60,981 nt of DNA, from NCBI GenBank assembly GCA_001580565.1, contig LRBF01000245.1, positions 1 through 60,981 of the forward strand. Direction: 5' to 3'. A model generated the notes under the pieces. The model worked only from the letters and a program-made list of their open reading frames with translations, did no database searches and was not told the DNA's origin. The DNA is from Caballeronia megalochromosomata. GTDB taxonomy: Bacteria; Pseudomonadota; Gammaproteobacteria; Burkholderiales; Burkholderiaceae. The position numbers and the translations under genes are program-made. This document shows, piece by piece, positions 15,627 through 25,058 of this stretch; the stretch's first letter is position 1, and each line of letters starts with the position of its first letter.

Positions 15627-15881
15627 TCACCGACGCGGTTCCGCCCGCTTGAGTCTGCCGCTGTAATAGCGCTCGCGCGAAACGCGGATCGCGGTGTCGA
15701 AGTCGGGTTCCGTCGCGAGATGCTTGTGATCCACACTGACGAGCCATCCTTGCGCGGAACGGCACCAGCGGATTCGCCCTTCGTCGTAGAGTTCGGAGAA
15801 CCAGCGCCAGAGCGTGGCGTCTTCCTTGTCGGCGAGCTTGGCCGCGTCGCTCCGAACCTTGTCTTGAATGATCGCCAGCAT
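15627..15881 (-). CDS. Hypothetical protein (84 aa)
   Basis: 84 codons starting 14 nt after the etfA stop, in the same direction, so probably the last gene of the beta-oxidation/ETF operon or a small conserved gene behind it. The sequence (MLAIIQDKVRSDAAKLADKE onward) is mostly charged helix, followed by a segment rich in Trp and Tyr. I recognise no domain. The stop lies 75 bp from the end of CRISPR2, so this gene marks the right border of the CRISPR-cas island. Confidence 0.55.
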   Translation of the reverse strand: MLAIIQDKVRSDAAKLADKEDATLWRWFSELYDEGRIRWCRSAQGWLVSVDHKHLATEPDFDTAIRVSRERYYSGRLKRAEPRR

Positions 15882-15895
15882 GGTCGTCGTGGCCT

Positions 15896-16831
15896 TCAGG
15901 CCAGTTCGTTCGCGAGATCGGGCACGAGCGCGAACAGATCGCCGACGAGACCGTAATCGGCGACGCTGAAGATCGGCGCTTCCGGATCCTTGTTGATCGC
16001 GACGATCACCTTCGAATCCTTCATGCCCGCGAGATGCTGAATCGCGCCCGAGATCCCGACCGCCACATACAACTGCGGCGCGACGATCTTGCCGGTTTGA
16101 CCGACCTGATAGTCATTCGGCACGTAGCCCGCATCGACCGCTGCGCGCGATGCGCCTAGCGCGGCGTTGAGTTTGTCGGCCAGCGGTTCCAGCGTCTTCG
16201 TGTAGTTCTCGCCGCTGCCCAGACCCCGACCGCCCGACACGATGACGTGCGCGCTCGTCAGTTCCGGACGATCCAGCTTCGTGACTTCACGGCTCACGAA
16301 CTGCGAGATGCCTGCGTCGGCTGCGGCTTCGATCTTTTCGATCTGAGCGCTTCCGCCTTCCGCCGCAACCGGATCGAAGCCCGTCGCGCGCACCGTGATG
16401 ACCTTGATCGCATCGCTCGATTGCACCGTCGCGATTGCATTGCCCGCGTAGATCGGGCGCTCGAAGGTGTCGGCGCTGTCGACGGCGGTGATATCGCTGA
16501 TTTGCGCGACATCCAGATGCGCTGCGATACGCGGCGCGATGTTCTTACCGTAGGCCGTCGCCGGAGCCAGAATGTGCGAATAATCCTTCGCGATGTTCAG
16601 CACCGTGCCTTCGATATTTTCCGCGAGACCCGCTTCGAGCTGGGGCGCATCGGCGAGCAATACTTTCGAAACGCCCGCGATCTTTGCCGCCGCATCCGCC
16701 GCACCTTGCGCGTTCGAGCCCGCGACCAGCACGTGCACATCGCCGCCGATCTTCGCGGCCGCTGCCACCGTGTTCAACGTCGCCGCCTTGATCGACGCGT
16801 TGTCGTGTTCCGCAATAACGAGAGTCGTCAT
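15896..16831 (-). CDS. etfA: Electron transfer flavoprotein alpha subunit
   Basis: 311 aa, starting TLVIAEHDN as in EtfA. The C-terminal FAD-binding half shows VIVSGGRGLGSGENY (about 199-213), then GQTGKIVAPQLYVAVGISGA and the closing NKDPEAPIFSVADYG. EtfAB carries electrons from acyl-CoA dehydrogenases to ETF:quinone oxidoreductase in the membrane. The start codon overlaps the etfB stop by 1 nt (TGATG). Downstream of two acyl-CoA dehydrogenases, so it is the likely dedicated acceptor for them. Confidence 0.97.
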   Translation of the reverse strand: MTTLVIAEHDNASIKAATLNTVAAAAKIGGDVHVLVAGSNAQGAADAAAKIAGVSKVLLADAPQLEAGLAENIEGTVLNIAKDYSHILAPATAYGKNIAPRIAAHLDVAQISDITAVDSADTFERPIYAGNAIATVQSSDAIKVITVRATGFDPVAAEGGSAQIEKIEAAADAGISQFVSREVTKLDRPELTSAHVIVSGGRGLGSGENYTKTLEPLADKLNAALGASRAAVDAGYVPNDYQVGQTGKIVAPQLYVAVGISGAIQHLAGMKDSKVIVAINKDPEAPIFSVADYGLVGDLFALVPDLANELA

Positions 16832-17580
16832 CAGATTACCTTCGCTTCGTTCTTGAGTTTGTCGACCAGCGTCTTCACATCGGGCACGGTGATGCCTGCG
16901 CTGCGTTTCGGCGGCTCGACCACTTTCAGCGTCTTCAAACGCGGCGCGACATCGACGCCCAGATCGGCGGGTTTCACCGTCGTCAGCGGCTTCTTCTTCG
17001 CCTTCATGATGTTGGGCAGCGTCACATAGCGCGGCTCGTTCAGACGCAAGTCAGTCGTGACCACTGCGGGGAGCTTCAAAGAAAGCGTTTCCGCGCCGCC
17101 ATCGACTTCACGCGACACCGTCGCCTTGCCATCCGCGATCACGACCTTCGATGCGAACGTCGCTTGCGGCAAACCAGCGAGCGCCGCAAGCATCTGACCG
17201 GTCTGATTCGAGTCATCGTCGATCGCCTGCTTGCCGAGAATGATGAGTTCGGGCTTTTCCTGATCGACCAACGCCTTCAATAGCTTCGCGACGGCCAAAG
17301 GCTGCAAGTCCTCCGATGATTCCACCAACACAGCACGATCCGCGCCGATCGCCAGCGCCGTACGCAAGGTTTCCTGACACTGCGTCACCCCGCACGACAC
17401 TGCAATAACTTCCGTCGCAACGCCCGCTTCCCTCAACCGCACTGCTTCTTCAACGGCAATCTCGTCGAACGGGTTCATCGACATCTTCACGTTGGCGATA
17501 TCGACGCCGGTGTTATCCGACTTGACGCGAACCTTCACGTTGTAGTCCACCACGCGCTTCACAGGCACAAGTATCTTCAC
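16831..17580 (-). CDS. etfB: Electron transfer flavoprotein beta subunit
   Basis: 249 aa, the usual EtfB length, if started at GTG 17580 (then KILVPVKRVVDYNVKVRVK). GGAG lies 6 nt upstream. The frame could start earlier (ATG 17592 or 17598, up to 17619), but these would add residues absent from the family. It binds AMP and forms the heterodimer with EtfA. Conserved segments NPFDEIAVEEAVRLRE and DDDSNQTGQMLAALAGLPQ are present. It starts 35 nt after the upstream dehydrogenase gene. Confidence 0.96.
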   Translation of the reverse strand: MKILVPVKRVVDYNVKVRVKSDNTGVDIANVKMSMNPFDEIAVEEAVRLREAGVATEVIAVSCGVTQCQETLRTALAIGADRAVLVESSEDLQPLAVAKLLKALVDQEKPELIILGKQAIDDDSNQTGQMLAALAGLPQATFASKVVIADGKATVSREVDGGAETLSLKLPAVVTTDLRLNEPRYVTLPNIMKAKKKPLTTVKPADLGVDVAPRLKTLKVVEPPKRSAGITVPDVKTLVDKLKNEAKVI

Positions 17581-17615
17581 ATCCGTCTCCATGTCCATAT
17601 TTGCGTGACACACGC

Positions 17616-18758
17616 TCAAGCCTGCAAAGCAGCGCGCCCCAGTTCGATATATCGCGCGAGATGATGATCTTCATCGCCCAACTGATGGTCGATCATCACG
17701 AGCCGCTTCGCGTAGTGAGAAAGCGGCAGTTCCCACGTCATGCCGATCCCGCCATGCATCTGAATGGCCTCTTCCGCGACGCGCGCGCCGATGCGCCCGA
17801 TCGAATACTTCGCCGCCGACAATGCACGTTCACGCGCGACGCCCGATTCACCGACCGCTGCCGCCGCATTGATCGCCGCCGAGCGCGCCTGTTCGATTTC
17901 GAGCAGGACATCGGCCATGCGATGCTGCAGCGCCTGAAACGCGCCGATGGGCACGCCGAACTGCTTACGCGTGCGCAGATATTCGAGCGTGTGCTCCTTC
18001 GCGACATCCATCGCGCCGACCGCTTCCGACGCGAGCGCGACGAGACCATAGCCGATGGCATGCGTGAGCGCGGCGTGTCCTTCGCCTTCGTTGCCGACGA
18101 GCGCATCGGCACCGAGTTCGACGTTATCGAAAGACAGCTCCGCCGCCCGTCCACCATCGATCTTGCGATAACCGCGCGCGCTCACGCCCTGCGCGTCGCG
18201 CGGCACCACGAAGAGCGAAATGCCCGCATCGTCGTGCTCGCTGCCCGACGTGCGCGCCGACACGAGCAACACATCCGCATGCTCACCCTGCTGCACGACG
18301 CCCTTCGCGCCGTTCAGCACCCAGCCGCCGCCACGCCGCGTGGCACGCGTGCTCACGCGCGCAAGCTCGTAGTGCGAGCCGGGTTCATCGTGCGCGAGTG
18401 AGGCGATCGTGGCGCCGTCGATCATCTTCGCGATGATTGCGCGCTGCGTGTCATTGCCCGCATGCGCGAGCGCGCGCCCGACGATCAGCGCATCGAGGAA
18501 CGGTTCGACCACGAGCCCGCGCCCCAGCGCCTCGAACACGACGCTGACATCGAAGCCATCGCCGCCGAAGCCGCCGGCCGCTTCATCGAAGAAGGCGCCG
18601 ACGATACCGAGTTCGCAGAACCGCCGCCACATGTCGCGGCTAAAGCCTTCCTGCGAGCGCGCAATCCTGTCTCGCGCATCGAATCCGTATTGCTCGGCGA
18701 TGAAGCGATTCAGCGAATCCGCGAGCATCCGCCGGTCTTCCGTGTGCTGGAAATTCAT
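17616..18758 (-). CDS. Acyl-CoA dehydrogenase, pimeloyl-CoA dehydrogenase small-subunit type
   Basis: 380 aa with the acyl-CoA dehydrogenase fold. The C-terminal EEAIQMHGGIGMTWELPLSH motif is characteristic of the small subunit of the pimeloyl-CoA dehydrogenase pair (PimD type). It would introduce the 2,3-double bond in medium-chain dicarboxyl-CoA or related acyl-CoA esters, passing electrons to EtfAB encoded just downstream. It follows the large-subunit gene by 12 nt. Substrate is inferred from family resemblance and operon content only. Confidence 0.88.
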   Translation of the reverse strand: MNFQHTEDRRMLADSLNRFIAEQYGFDARDRIARSQEGFSRDMWRRFCELGIVGAFFDEAAGGFGGDGFDVSVVFEALGRGLVVEPFLDALIVGRALAHAGNDTQRAIIAKMIDGATIASLAHDEPGSHYELARVSTRATRRGGGWVLNGAKGVVQQGEHADVLLVSARTSGSEHDDAGISLFVVPRDAQGVSARGYRKIDGGRAAELSFDNVELGADALVGNEGEGHAALTHAIGYGLVALASEAVGAMDVAKEHTLEYLRTRKQFGVPIGAFQALQHRMADVLLEIEQARSAAINAAAAVGESGVARERALSAAKYSIGRIGARVAEEAIQMHGGIGMTWELPLSHYAKRLVMIDHQLGDEDHHLARYIELGRAALQA

Positions 18759-18770
18759 CGTGTGAATCCT

Positions 18771-19961
18771 TTAAAGCCCGAGCATCATCTTCGAGATGAT
18801 GTTCTTCTGTATTTCGTTGGAGCCGCCGAAGATCGACAGCTTGCGATTGTTGAAGTACTGCGCGGCCGCGCTCGACGCTTCGGCGTCGCTGACTTCTTCG
18901 GACTCCTCGTCGATGAACGGCTGCGCATACGGACCCATCGCGCGACGCATCAGCGACGAGATTTCCTGACGGATCTCGGTGCCGCGAATCTTCAGCATCG
19001 AGCTTTCCGCACCGGGCACGCCGCCGCCCGCGACCGCCGCGAGCACACGCAGATTCGTCGTCTTCATGTTCTCCAGATCGATCTCGACGCGGGCGAGCCG
19101 CGCGGCGAACAAGGGATCGTCGATGAGCGCGCGGCCATTGCCCTGCAGCCTGGCCGCCGCCGCTTTCAGGCGCCGCAGCGCCGCGACCGAGAAGCCCACG
19201 CCCGCGATGTTCGTGCGCTCATACGTCAGCAAATACTTCGCATAGGTCCAGCCCTTGTTCTCTTCACCCACGAGATTGGCGGCCGGCACTCGCACGTCGG
19301 TGAAGAACACTTCGTTGACTTCGTGCTCGCCATCGAGCGTGATGATCGGACGTACTTCGACGCCCGGCGTGTTCATGTCGATCAACAGGAAACTGATGCC
19401 CTCCTGCTTGCGCGCGTCCTGCGACGTGCGCACAAGGCAGAAGATCATGTTCGCGAAGTGCGCGAGCGTGGTCCACGTCTTCTGCCCATTCACGATGTAA
19501 TACGCTTCGCCGTTCTCGTTCGTGCGCACGGCCGTCGTGCGCACCGAGGCGAGATCGGAGCCCGCGCCCGGTTCCGAGTAGCCCTGACACCACCAGTCGG
19601 AGCCATCGAGAATGCGCGGCAGCCAGTGGCGCTTTTGCGCTTCGCTGCCGTACTTGATGAGCACCGGCCCGAGCATGTTCACGCCGAAGGGCACGATGCG
19701 CGGCGCGCCCGCAATCGCGCATTCGTTCTCGAAGATGAACTTCTGCACCGCGGTCCAGCCGGGGCCGCCGTATTCTTTCGGCCAGTGATTCGCGAGCCAG
19801 CCGCGCGCGTTGAGAATGCCGTGCCATTGCGCCATGTCATCGCGCGTGAGCCGCTTGCCCGTGTGCACTTTTTGCGCGAGGCCTTCCGGCAGGGATGCGC
19901 GCAGAAACTCCAGCACTTCGGCGCGAAACGCCTCTTCTGCTGCGGTAAATTTCAGATCCAT
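18771..19961 (-). CDS. Acyl-CoA dehydrogenase, pimeloyl-CoA dehydrogenase large-subunit type
   Basis: 396 aa from ATG 19961 (MDLKFTAAEEAFRAEVLEFL), with GGAA upstream. An earlier start at 20003 would overlap the preceding gene. Typical segments are GYSEPGAGSDLASVRT (FAD and substrate pocket) and the end IFGGSNEIQKNIISK. It forms a heteromeric dehydrogenase with the product of the next gene in PimC/PimD-type systems. Located between the fused hydratase-dehydrogenase and the small subunit in one operon. Confidence 0.9.
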   Translation of the reverse strand: MDLKFTAAEEAFRAEVLEFLRASLPEGLAQKVHTGKRLTRDDMAQWHGILNARGWLANHWPKEYGGPGWTAVQKFIFENECAIAGAPRIVPFGVNMLGPVLIKYGSEAQKRHWLPRILDGSDWWCQGYSEPGAGSDLASVRTTAVRTNENGEAYYIVNGQKTWTTLAHFANMIFCLVRTSQDARKQEGISFLLIDMNTPGVEVRPIITLDGEHEVNEVFFTDVRVPAANLVGEENKGWTYAKYLLTYERTNIAGVGFSVAALRRLKAAAARLQGNGRALIDDPLFAARLARVEIDLENMKTTNLRVLAAVAGGGVPGAESSMLKIRGTEIRQEISSLMRRAMGPYAQPFIDEESEEVSDAEASSAAAQYFNNRKLSIFGGSNEIQKNIISKMMLGL

Positions 19962-19999
19962 GACTGCGGTTCCATGAAGAGATTGAAGAGGGTCACGGC

Positions 20000-22126
20000 T
20001 CAAGCGGCCTGATTCAGGCTGGCGAAGTTCTTGCCGCGCTCCACGAGATCGACGATCAGGGGCGACGCGCGCCAGAACAGCGGATCTTCCTTCGCGAATG
20101 CGCGGATATCGGCGAGGACGTTTTCAAGGCCGACGCTATCGGCGTAATGCATCGGGCCGCCGCGATGACGCGGAAAACCGAAGCCGTGCATCAGCGTGGC
20201 ATCGACATCGAGCGGACGCTGCGCGATACCTTCATGCACGATATTCGCGCCCTCGTTGATCATCGCGGCCATGTAGCGGCGCACGATCTGCTCGTCGCTG
20301 AACGCGCGCGGCGTCACGCCCGCACGCGCGCGCTCGGCGTCGATGATCGCTTCGACTTCGGCATCCGGTTTGCCGGCGCGCGCGCCATCTTCATAGCGAT
20401 AAAAGCCGCGTCCCGTCTTCTGGCCGAACCAGCCACGCCCACACAGCTCATCGCCGATGCGCACATAGCGCGCGTTCGGATCGCGCGTCGCGGCGCGGCG
20501 CTTGCGCGCGGCCCAGCCGATATCGCCGCCCGCGAGGTCGATGACCTGATACGGTCCCATCGGAAAGCCGAAGTCGCGCACGGCCTGATCGATCTGATAC
20601 GGCGAGGCGCCGTCTTCCATCAGATGATCCGCCGCCGCGCGATACACCGCAAGCATGCGATTGCCGATGAAGCCATCGCACACGGACGCGCGCACCGCGA
20701 CCTTCTTCAGCTTCTTCGCGAGCTCGAAGCCGGTCGCGACCACATCGGCGGCAACGCGCGCGGGCACGACGACTTCGAGCAGCTTCATGATGTTCGCAGG
20801 CGAAAAAAAATGCAGCCCAAGCACGTCTTGCGGCCGCGAGATGCTCGCCGCGATGTCGTCGATGTCGAGATACGAGGTGTTGGTCGCGAGCACCGCGCCG
20901 GGCTTGCACACGCGATCGAGTTCCGCGAACACGGCTTTCTTCACGGCCATGTCCTCGAACACGGCTTCGATGACGAGATCGGCAGCGGCGAGCGCGTCGT
21001 AGGTCGTGTCGCCCTTGAAGCGCTGCAGCGCGCGCGTTTTTACGTCGAGCGTCAGACGGCCTTTCGCGATGAGACCGTCGTAGACCTTTTCGACATGCGC
21101 GCGGCCGCGTTCGAGCGATGCGTCGTCGCGCTCGATCATCGTCACCGCGAGACCCGCGTCGAGCAGCGCGACGGCGATGCCGGCGCCCATCGTCCCGCCG
21201 CCGATCACACCGATGAGGCGAAGCGCGCGCGGCTGCGCGTCGCGCGTTTCCGGCGATTTCTGCGCCTCGCGCTCGGCGAAGAATGCATGCACGAGCCCGG
21301 CGCGCTGCGGGCTCTCGCGGCATTCGAGGAATTGCTCGCGCTCGAAGCGCAGACCTTCATCGAACGGCAGGTTCAACGCCGCTTCCACGCAATCGACGAT
21401 CTTCAGCGGGGACAGCAGCCCGCGCGCCTTCTTTTGCGTGTCGGCGCGCGCGGCGGCGATCGCGGCGGCGCTGGCTTCCTTGTCCGCGAGACCGCGCGCG
21501 TTCTTCGTGCGGCGCGGCGCGGCCTGTGTCGCGATGAGTTCGTGCGCATAGGCGAGGCCTTCTGCGAACACGTCATCGCTCTGGCCGACGCGATCGACGA
21601 GGCCCGCGCGCAGCGCTTCCTGCGCGCCGGCGTGCCGGCCGCTCAGCATCAGCGACAGTGCGGCCGCGGCGCCGATCAGACGCGCCGAGCGCTGCGTGCC
21701 GCCCGCGCCGGGCAAAAGGCCGAGTTGCACTTCCGGCAGACCGAGCTTCGCGCCCTCGACCGCGATCCGGTAATGCGACGCCAGCGCGACCTCCAGCCCG
21801 CCGCCGAGCGCCGCGCCGTGAATCGCCGCGACGACCGGCTTGCCGCACGCCTCGATGCGGTTGCACACCTCGGGCAGCGACGGCGGCACCGCGGGTTTGC
21901 CGAACTCGCGGATATCCGCGCCCGCGATGAAGTTGCGCCCCGCGCCCACGATCAGCACCGCGCGCACGGCGGCGTTCGCATCGGCGGTTTCGATCGCGTC
22001 GATGAGACCGCGCCGCACGGCGGCATTGAGCGCATTGACGGGCGCATGATCGATCGTCACGACGAGGACGCTGCCACGCAAGGCATGCTGGACGGCTGCT
22101 GTTTCGGGCGCGCTCGAAAGCGTCAT
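20000..22126 (-). CDS. Bifunctional enoyl-CoA hydratase / 3-hydroxyacyl-CoA dehydrogenase (FadB/PimF-like)
   Basis: 708 aa. The N-terminal crotonase domain has the oxyanion-hole segment FIAGADIREFG (66-76) and catalytic glutamates Glu112 (GGGLEVALA) and Glu132 (GLPEVQLG). The C-terminal dehydrogenase has the NAD motif GVIGGGTMGAGIA (306-318) and HFFSPANIMKLLEVV. It hydrates 2-enoyl-CoA and oxidises the 3-hydroxy product in beta-oxidation. First gene of a five-gene operon with the two dehydrogenases and etfBA, and divergent from a LysR gene whose operator-like sites lie in the 125-bp gap. Confidence 0.94.
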   Translation of the reverse strand: MTLSSAPETAAVQHALRGSVLVVTIDHAPVNALNAAVRRGLIDAIETADANAAVRAVLIVGAGRNFIAGADIREFGKPAVPPSLPEVCNRIEACGKPVVAAIHGAALGGGLEVALASHYRIAVEGAKLGLPEVQLGLLPGAGGTQRSARLIGAAAALSLMLSGRHAGAQEALRAGLVDRVGQSDDVFAEGLAYAHELIATQAAPRRTKNARGLADKEASAAAIAAARADTQKKARGLLSPLKIVDCVEAALNLPFDEGLRFEREQFLECRESPQRAGLVHAFFAEREAQKSPETRDAQPRALRLIGVIGGGTMGAGIAVALLDAGLAVTMIERDDASLERGRAHVEKVYDGLIAKGRLTLDVKTRALQRFKGDTTYDALAAADLVIEAVFEDMAVKKAVFAELDRVCKPGAVLATNTSYLDIDDIAASISRPQDVLGLHFFSPANIMKLLEVVVPARVAADVVATGFELAKKLKKVAVRASVCDGFIGNRMLAVYRAAADHLMEDGASPYQIDQAVRDFGFPMGPYQVIDLAGGDIGWAARKRRAATRDPNARYVRIGDELCGRGWFGQKTGRGFYRYEDGARAGKPDAEVEAIIDAERARAGVTPRAFSDEQIVRRYMAAMINEGANIVHEGIAQRPLDVDATLMHGFGFPRHRGGPMHYADSVGLENVLADIRAFAKEDPLFWRASPLIVDLVERGKNFASLNQAA

Positions 22127-22192
22127 GGATGAAAGTCTCCTGAGTCGATGTTCCAGTTTGGCGTGGAAGCATTCTCGCGGGGAAAGGCATCC

Positions 22193-22239
22193 TTGACAAT
22201 TACAGCGACGATTGACAGACTGTCAAAGCCCATTTGACA
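22193..22239. promoter_or_regulatory. LysR operator-like sites between the beta-oxidation operon and its regulator
   Basis: A perfect inverted repeat TTGACAGACTGTCAA (22212-22226, a T-N11-A type box) is flanked by two further TTGACA copies at 22193 and 22234. The group sits in the divergent promoter region and is the likely binding site of the adjacent LysR protein. Confidence 0.65.
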
Positions 22240-22251
22240 ATCGAGTATGCC

Positions 22252-23157
22252 GTGGATGTCAACGAACTCACCATGCTGGTCGAAATTCTCGACGCGGGCA
22301 ATCTGAGCGAAGCGGCCCGACGCCTGAAGATGAGCCGCGCCAATGTCAGCTATCACCTGAATCAGCTCGAAAAGTCGGTCGGGCTGCAGCTCGTGCGGCG
22401 CACCACGCGCCGCGTCGAGCCGACCGAACTCGGCCTCGAACTCTACGAGCACGGCCGTTCGATCCGCAACGCGCTGCTCGCGGCGCAGGAATCAGTGTCG
22501 ACGCTCGGGCAAAGGCTGCAGGGGCGCGTGCGGCTATCGGTGCCGAGCGGCTATGGGCAGCTCGTGATGTCGGAATGGCTGATCGCGTTCAAGCGGGAGT
22601 ATCCGGATATCGTGCTCGACGTGATGTTCGAGAATCGCGTCGAAGATCTGTTGCGCGATGAAGTCGACATCGCCGTGCGCGTGATGCCGGAGCCGCCGCC
22701 GAGTCTCGTCGCGCGCGACATGGGTCCGGTGCGGTACGTCGCATGCGCATCGTCCGCTTATGCCGAAACGCATGGCATGCCGACGCGGCTCGAGGAGTTG
22801 CGCATCGTGCCGGTGATCACCGCGAGCGTCGTGGGCAAGCAAACGCGCGTCGCCGCCTATCTCGACGACGAGCGACATGAAGTGCTGCTGGAGCCGAGCG
22901 TGATCTCGGAGAACTTTCTGTTTCTGCGCGATGCGATTCTCGCGGGCCTGGGCGTCGGGATCGTGCCGGACTACGTCGTGATGGAGGACATGCGGCGCGG
23001 CGAGGTCGTGACCGCGCTCGATGAATGGCGGCTCAGCATCTTCGGCACGCACATGTACATGCTCTACATGCCGAACCGGCATCACACGCGCGCGACGCTG
23101 GCGTTCATCGAGTTCGTGCTCGATCGAGCGCGCAAAGCGGGGCGTGGGCGGCGTTGA
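22252..23157 (+). CDS. LysR-family transcriptional regulator
   Basis: About 301 aa from GTG 22252 (then DVNELTMLVEILDAGNLSEAA). The frame is open back to a TTG at 22234, but that TTG lies in an operator-like TTGACA. The N-terminal winged helix (RRLKMSRANVSYHLNQLEKSVG) and the type-2 periplasmic-binding effector domain are clear. It is divergent from the pimeloyl-CoA-type operon and probably controls it in response to an acyl-CoA or dicarboxylate signal; that role is inferred from position. Confidence 0.9.
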   Translation: MDVNELTMLVEILDAGNLSEAARRLKMSRANVSYHLNQLEKSVGLQLVRRTTRRVEPTELGLELYEHGRSIRNALLAAQESVSTLGQRLQGRVRLSVPSGYGQLVMSEWLIAFKREYPDIVLDVMFENRVEDLLRDEVDIAVRVMPEPPPSLVARDMGPVRYVACASSAYAETHGMPTRLEELRIVPVITASVVGKQTRVAAYLDDERHEVLLEPSVISENFLFLRDAILAGLGVGIVPDYVVMEDMRRGEVVTALDEWRLSIFGTHMYMLYMPNRHHTRATLAFIEFVLDRARKAGRGRR

Positions 23158-23175
23158 ATAAAAATTCGCGGGGCA

Positions 23176-24102
23176 TCACCCATTCCGCCTGCGCTCCGCG
23201 AACCAGATCGCCATCGACATCACTGCGACGCCCGCAATCTGCAAGCCGCTCAAACGTTCATCGAAAACGATCCAGTCGATAACGATGGCCACCGCCGGAT
23301 AAACGAACTGAAACACCGCGATGCGCGCCGTATCGAGCCGCGCCATGCCGATATACATCAGCGTATACGCGAGGCCCGTGTGGATCAGCCCAAGGCCCGC
23401 GAGCCACGCCCACGACATGCCCCACGCGGGCCAGCCATGCTGCATCGGCCAGATCCACAGCACCATCGTGCCGACAGCGCACTGCCACCACGCGAGAATT
23501 CCAGCAGGCAAGTCGCGCAAGCGTTTCGCGATGAGGGTCACGCACGCCATGCACAGCGAGCCCGCCAGACACGCTGCGACGCCCATCCAGTATCCCGGCT
23601 GAAGCGCGCCGCTCGCCGTGTGCTCGACCATGCCCGTCGCCAGCACCAGCCCGGCCATCGCAAGCGAAACCGCAGCGACGCGCTGCCCGCCGATCGCCTC
23701 TTTCAGCCACAACGCGGCGAATATCAGCACCCACATCGGCTGCACATGGAACAGCACGATCGCGACGCCCGCGGACAATCGCCCGACCGCGCTGAAGAAC
23801 AATGCCCAACTCAACACCATCAGCGTGCTGGCCGCCAGCACCCACGGTGCGTTGGCTCGCGTGAGCAGCACAAAGCGCGTTTGCCGGCGCAGGATCACCC
23901 ACGCGCTCATGCCCAACAGACCGAATGCGCAGCGAAACCACGTCGCGGTCAGCGGATCGGCGTTGGCCGCGTGCAGAAAAACCCCGATCGTGCCGAGCAG
24001 CGTGCAACCGGCGATAAAGGGCCACGCGCCTGCCGCACGCTGTACTTCGCCGTGCGCCACATAGCGCGCTGTTGCCCGATGGGATGAGGAGTTCGTGTTC
24101 AT
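23176..24102 (-). CDS. EamA/DMT-family transporter
   Basis: 308 aa, ten predicted membrane helices in two EamA halves (for example PFIAGCTLLGTIGVFLHAAN, GVAIVLFHVQPMWVLIFAAL and IAVFQFVYPAVAIVIDWIVF). Drug/metabolite transporters of this family export amino acids or other small metabolites through the inner membrane. It is divergent from the LysR gene at 24189, a common pairing of exporter and regulator. The substrate cannot be told from sequence. Confidence 0.9.
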   Translation of the reverse strand: MNTNSSSHRATARYVAHGEVQRAAGAWPFIAGCTLLGTIGVFLHAANADPLTATWFRCAFGLLGMSAWVILRRQTRFVLLTRANAPWVLAASTLMVLSWALFFSAVGRLSAGVAIVLFHVQPMWVLIFAALWLKEAIGGQRVAAVSLAMAGLVLATGMVEHTASGALQPGYWMGVAACLAGSLCMACVTLIAKRLRDLPAGILAWWQCAVGTMVLWIWPMQHGWPAWGMSWAWLAGLGLIHTGLAYTLMYIGMARLDTARIAVFQFVYPAVAIVIDWIVFDERLSGLQIAGVAVMSMAIWFAERRRNG

Positions 24103-24188
24103 GGCCGCAGTGTGTGCCGTGACCGACCGAACGAAAAGCGCATAATTCGAACTTCATCCATTCGATTATCGAAAGCGTCCCGCAGCCA

Positions 24189-25058
24189 ATGAAACCACAC
24201 GATCTGCAAACGGACTGGCTCAGGTGCTTCGTCGCTGTCGTCGACGCGGGTTCGCTGTCAAGCGCGGCCGGCGAAGTGCATCGCTCGCAATCAGCAGTGA
24301 GCATGCAGTTGAAAAAGCTCGAAAGCGCGCTGGGGCTGCGGCTCATCGAGCGCGGCTCGCGCACGCTCGCATTGACCCACGATGGACAGACGCTGCTCGG
24401 TTATGCGCGCCGCATTCTCGATCTGCATGCCGAAGCCCAGATCGCGCTGCAGGGCGAGCAACTCACCGGCCGCGTGCGGCTCGGCGTGCCCGATGACTAC
24501 GCCGCAAAGTATCTGACGCCCGTGCTCAAACGCTTTGCGCCACGGCATAGCGGTGTCGAAATCGAACTGATCTGCGAGCAATCCACGTCACTCATTCCGC
24601 GTGTCGCGAATGGCGAACTCGACATTGCGCTCGTGTCGCGCGACCACGGCCGGCGCGGCACGCTGCTCTTTCATGAGCCGATGGTCTGGGTCGGCGCGGT
24701 GCAGTTCGAGTTATGGCGACGCGATCCGTTGCCGATCGCCGTCTACGAAAGCGCGAGCCTCGCGCGGCGCAGCGCGATTCATTCGCTCGCGCAACAGGGG
24801 CGTCGATACAAGGTGGTCTACAACAGTTCCAGTCTGGCCGGGCAGATCGCCGCCGTCGAAAGCGGCCTGGCCGTGGCGGCGCTGACGCAATGCAGCGCGC
24901 CGGAACATCTGCGGATACTGGGCAGCGACGAGGGTCTGGGGCCGCTCGAACCGATGGAAGTCGCGGTCTATCGCAGCCGCGACTCGCGCGGCTCGAAAGC
25001 CGTCGATAGCCTGCAAAGCCTGCTCGTGAAGACGCTGAGGCAATCTGCCTCAGTCTGA
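24189..25058 (+). CDS. LysR-family transcriptional regulator
   Basis: 289 aa with an N-terminal winged helix (LRCFVAVVDAGSLSSAAGEVHRSQSAVSMQLKKLE, given here in two runs: LRCFVAVVDAGSLSSA and AVSMQLKKLESALG) and an effector-binding domain (GRVRLGVPDDYAAKYLTPVL). It is divergent from the DMT exporter with an 86-bp gap and is the likely regulator of it. The 3' end overlaps the convergent chorismatase gene by 9 bp. Confidence 0.9.
   Translation: MKPHDLQTDWLRCFVAVVDAGSLSSAAGEVHRSQSAVSMQLKKLESALGLRLIERGSRTLALTHDGQTLLGYARRILDLHAEAQIALQGEQLTGRVRLGVPDDYAAKYLTPVLKRFAPRHSGVEIELICEQSTSLIPRVANGELDIALVSRDHGRRGTLLFHEPMVWVGAVQFELWRRDPLPIAVYESASLARRSAIHSLAQQGRRYKVVYNSSSLAGQIAAVESGLAVAALTQCSAPEHLRILGSDEGLGPLEPMEVAVYRSRDSRGSKAVDSLQSLLVKTLRQSASV

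Noticed and set aside
18462..22132. Long plus-strand frames opposite the beta-oxidation operon (516 and 661 aa)
   Set aside because: Antisense shadows in GC-rich DNA; their proteins are His/Arg-rich without domains.
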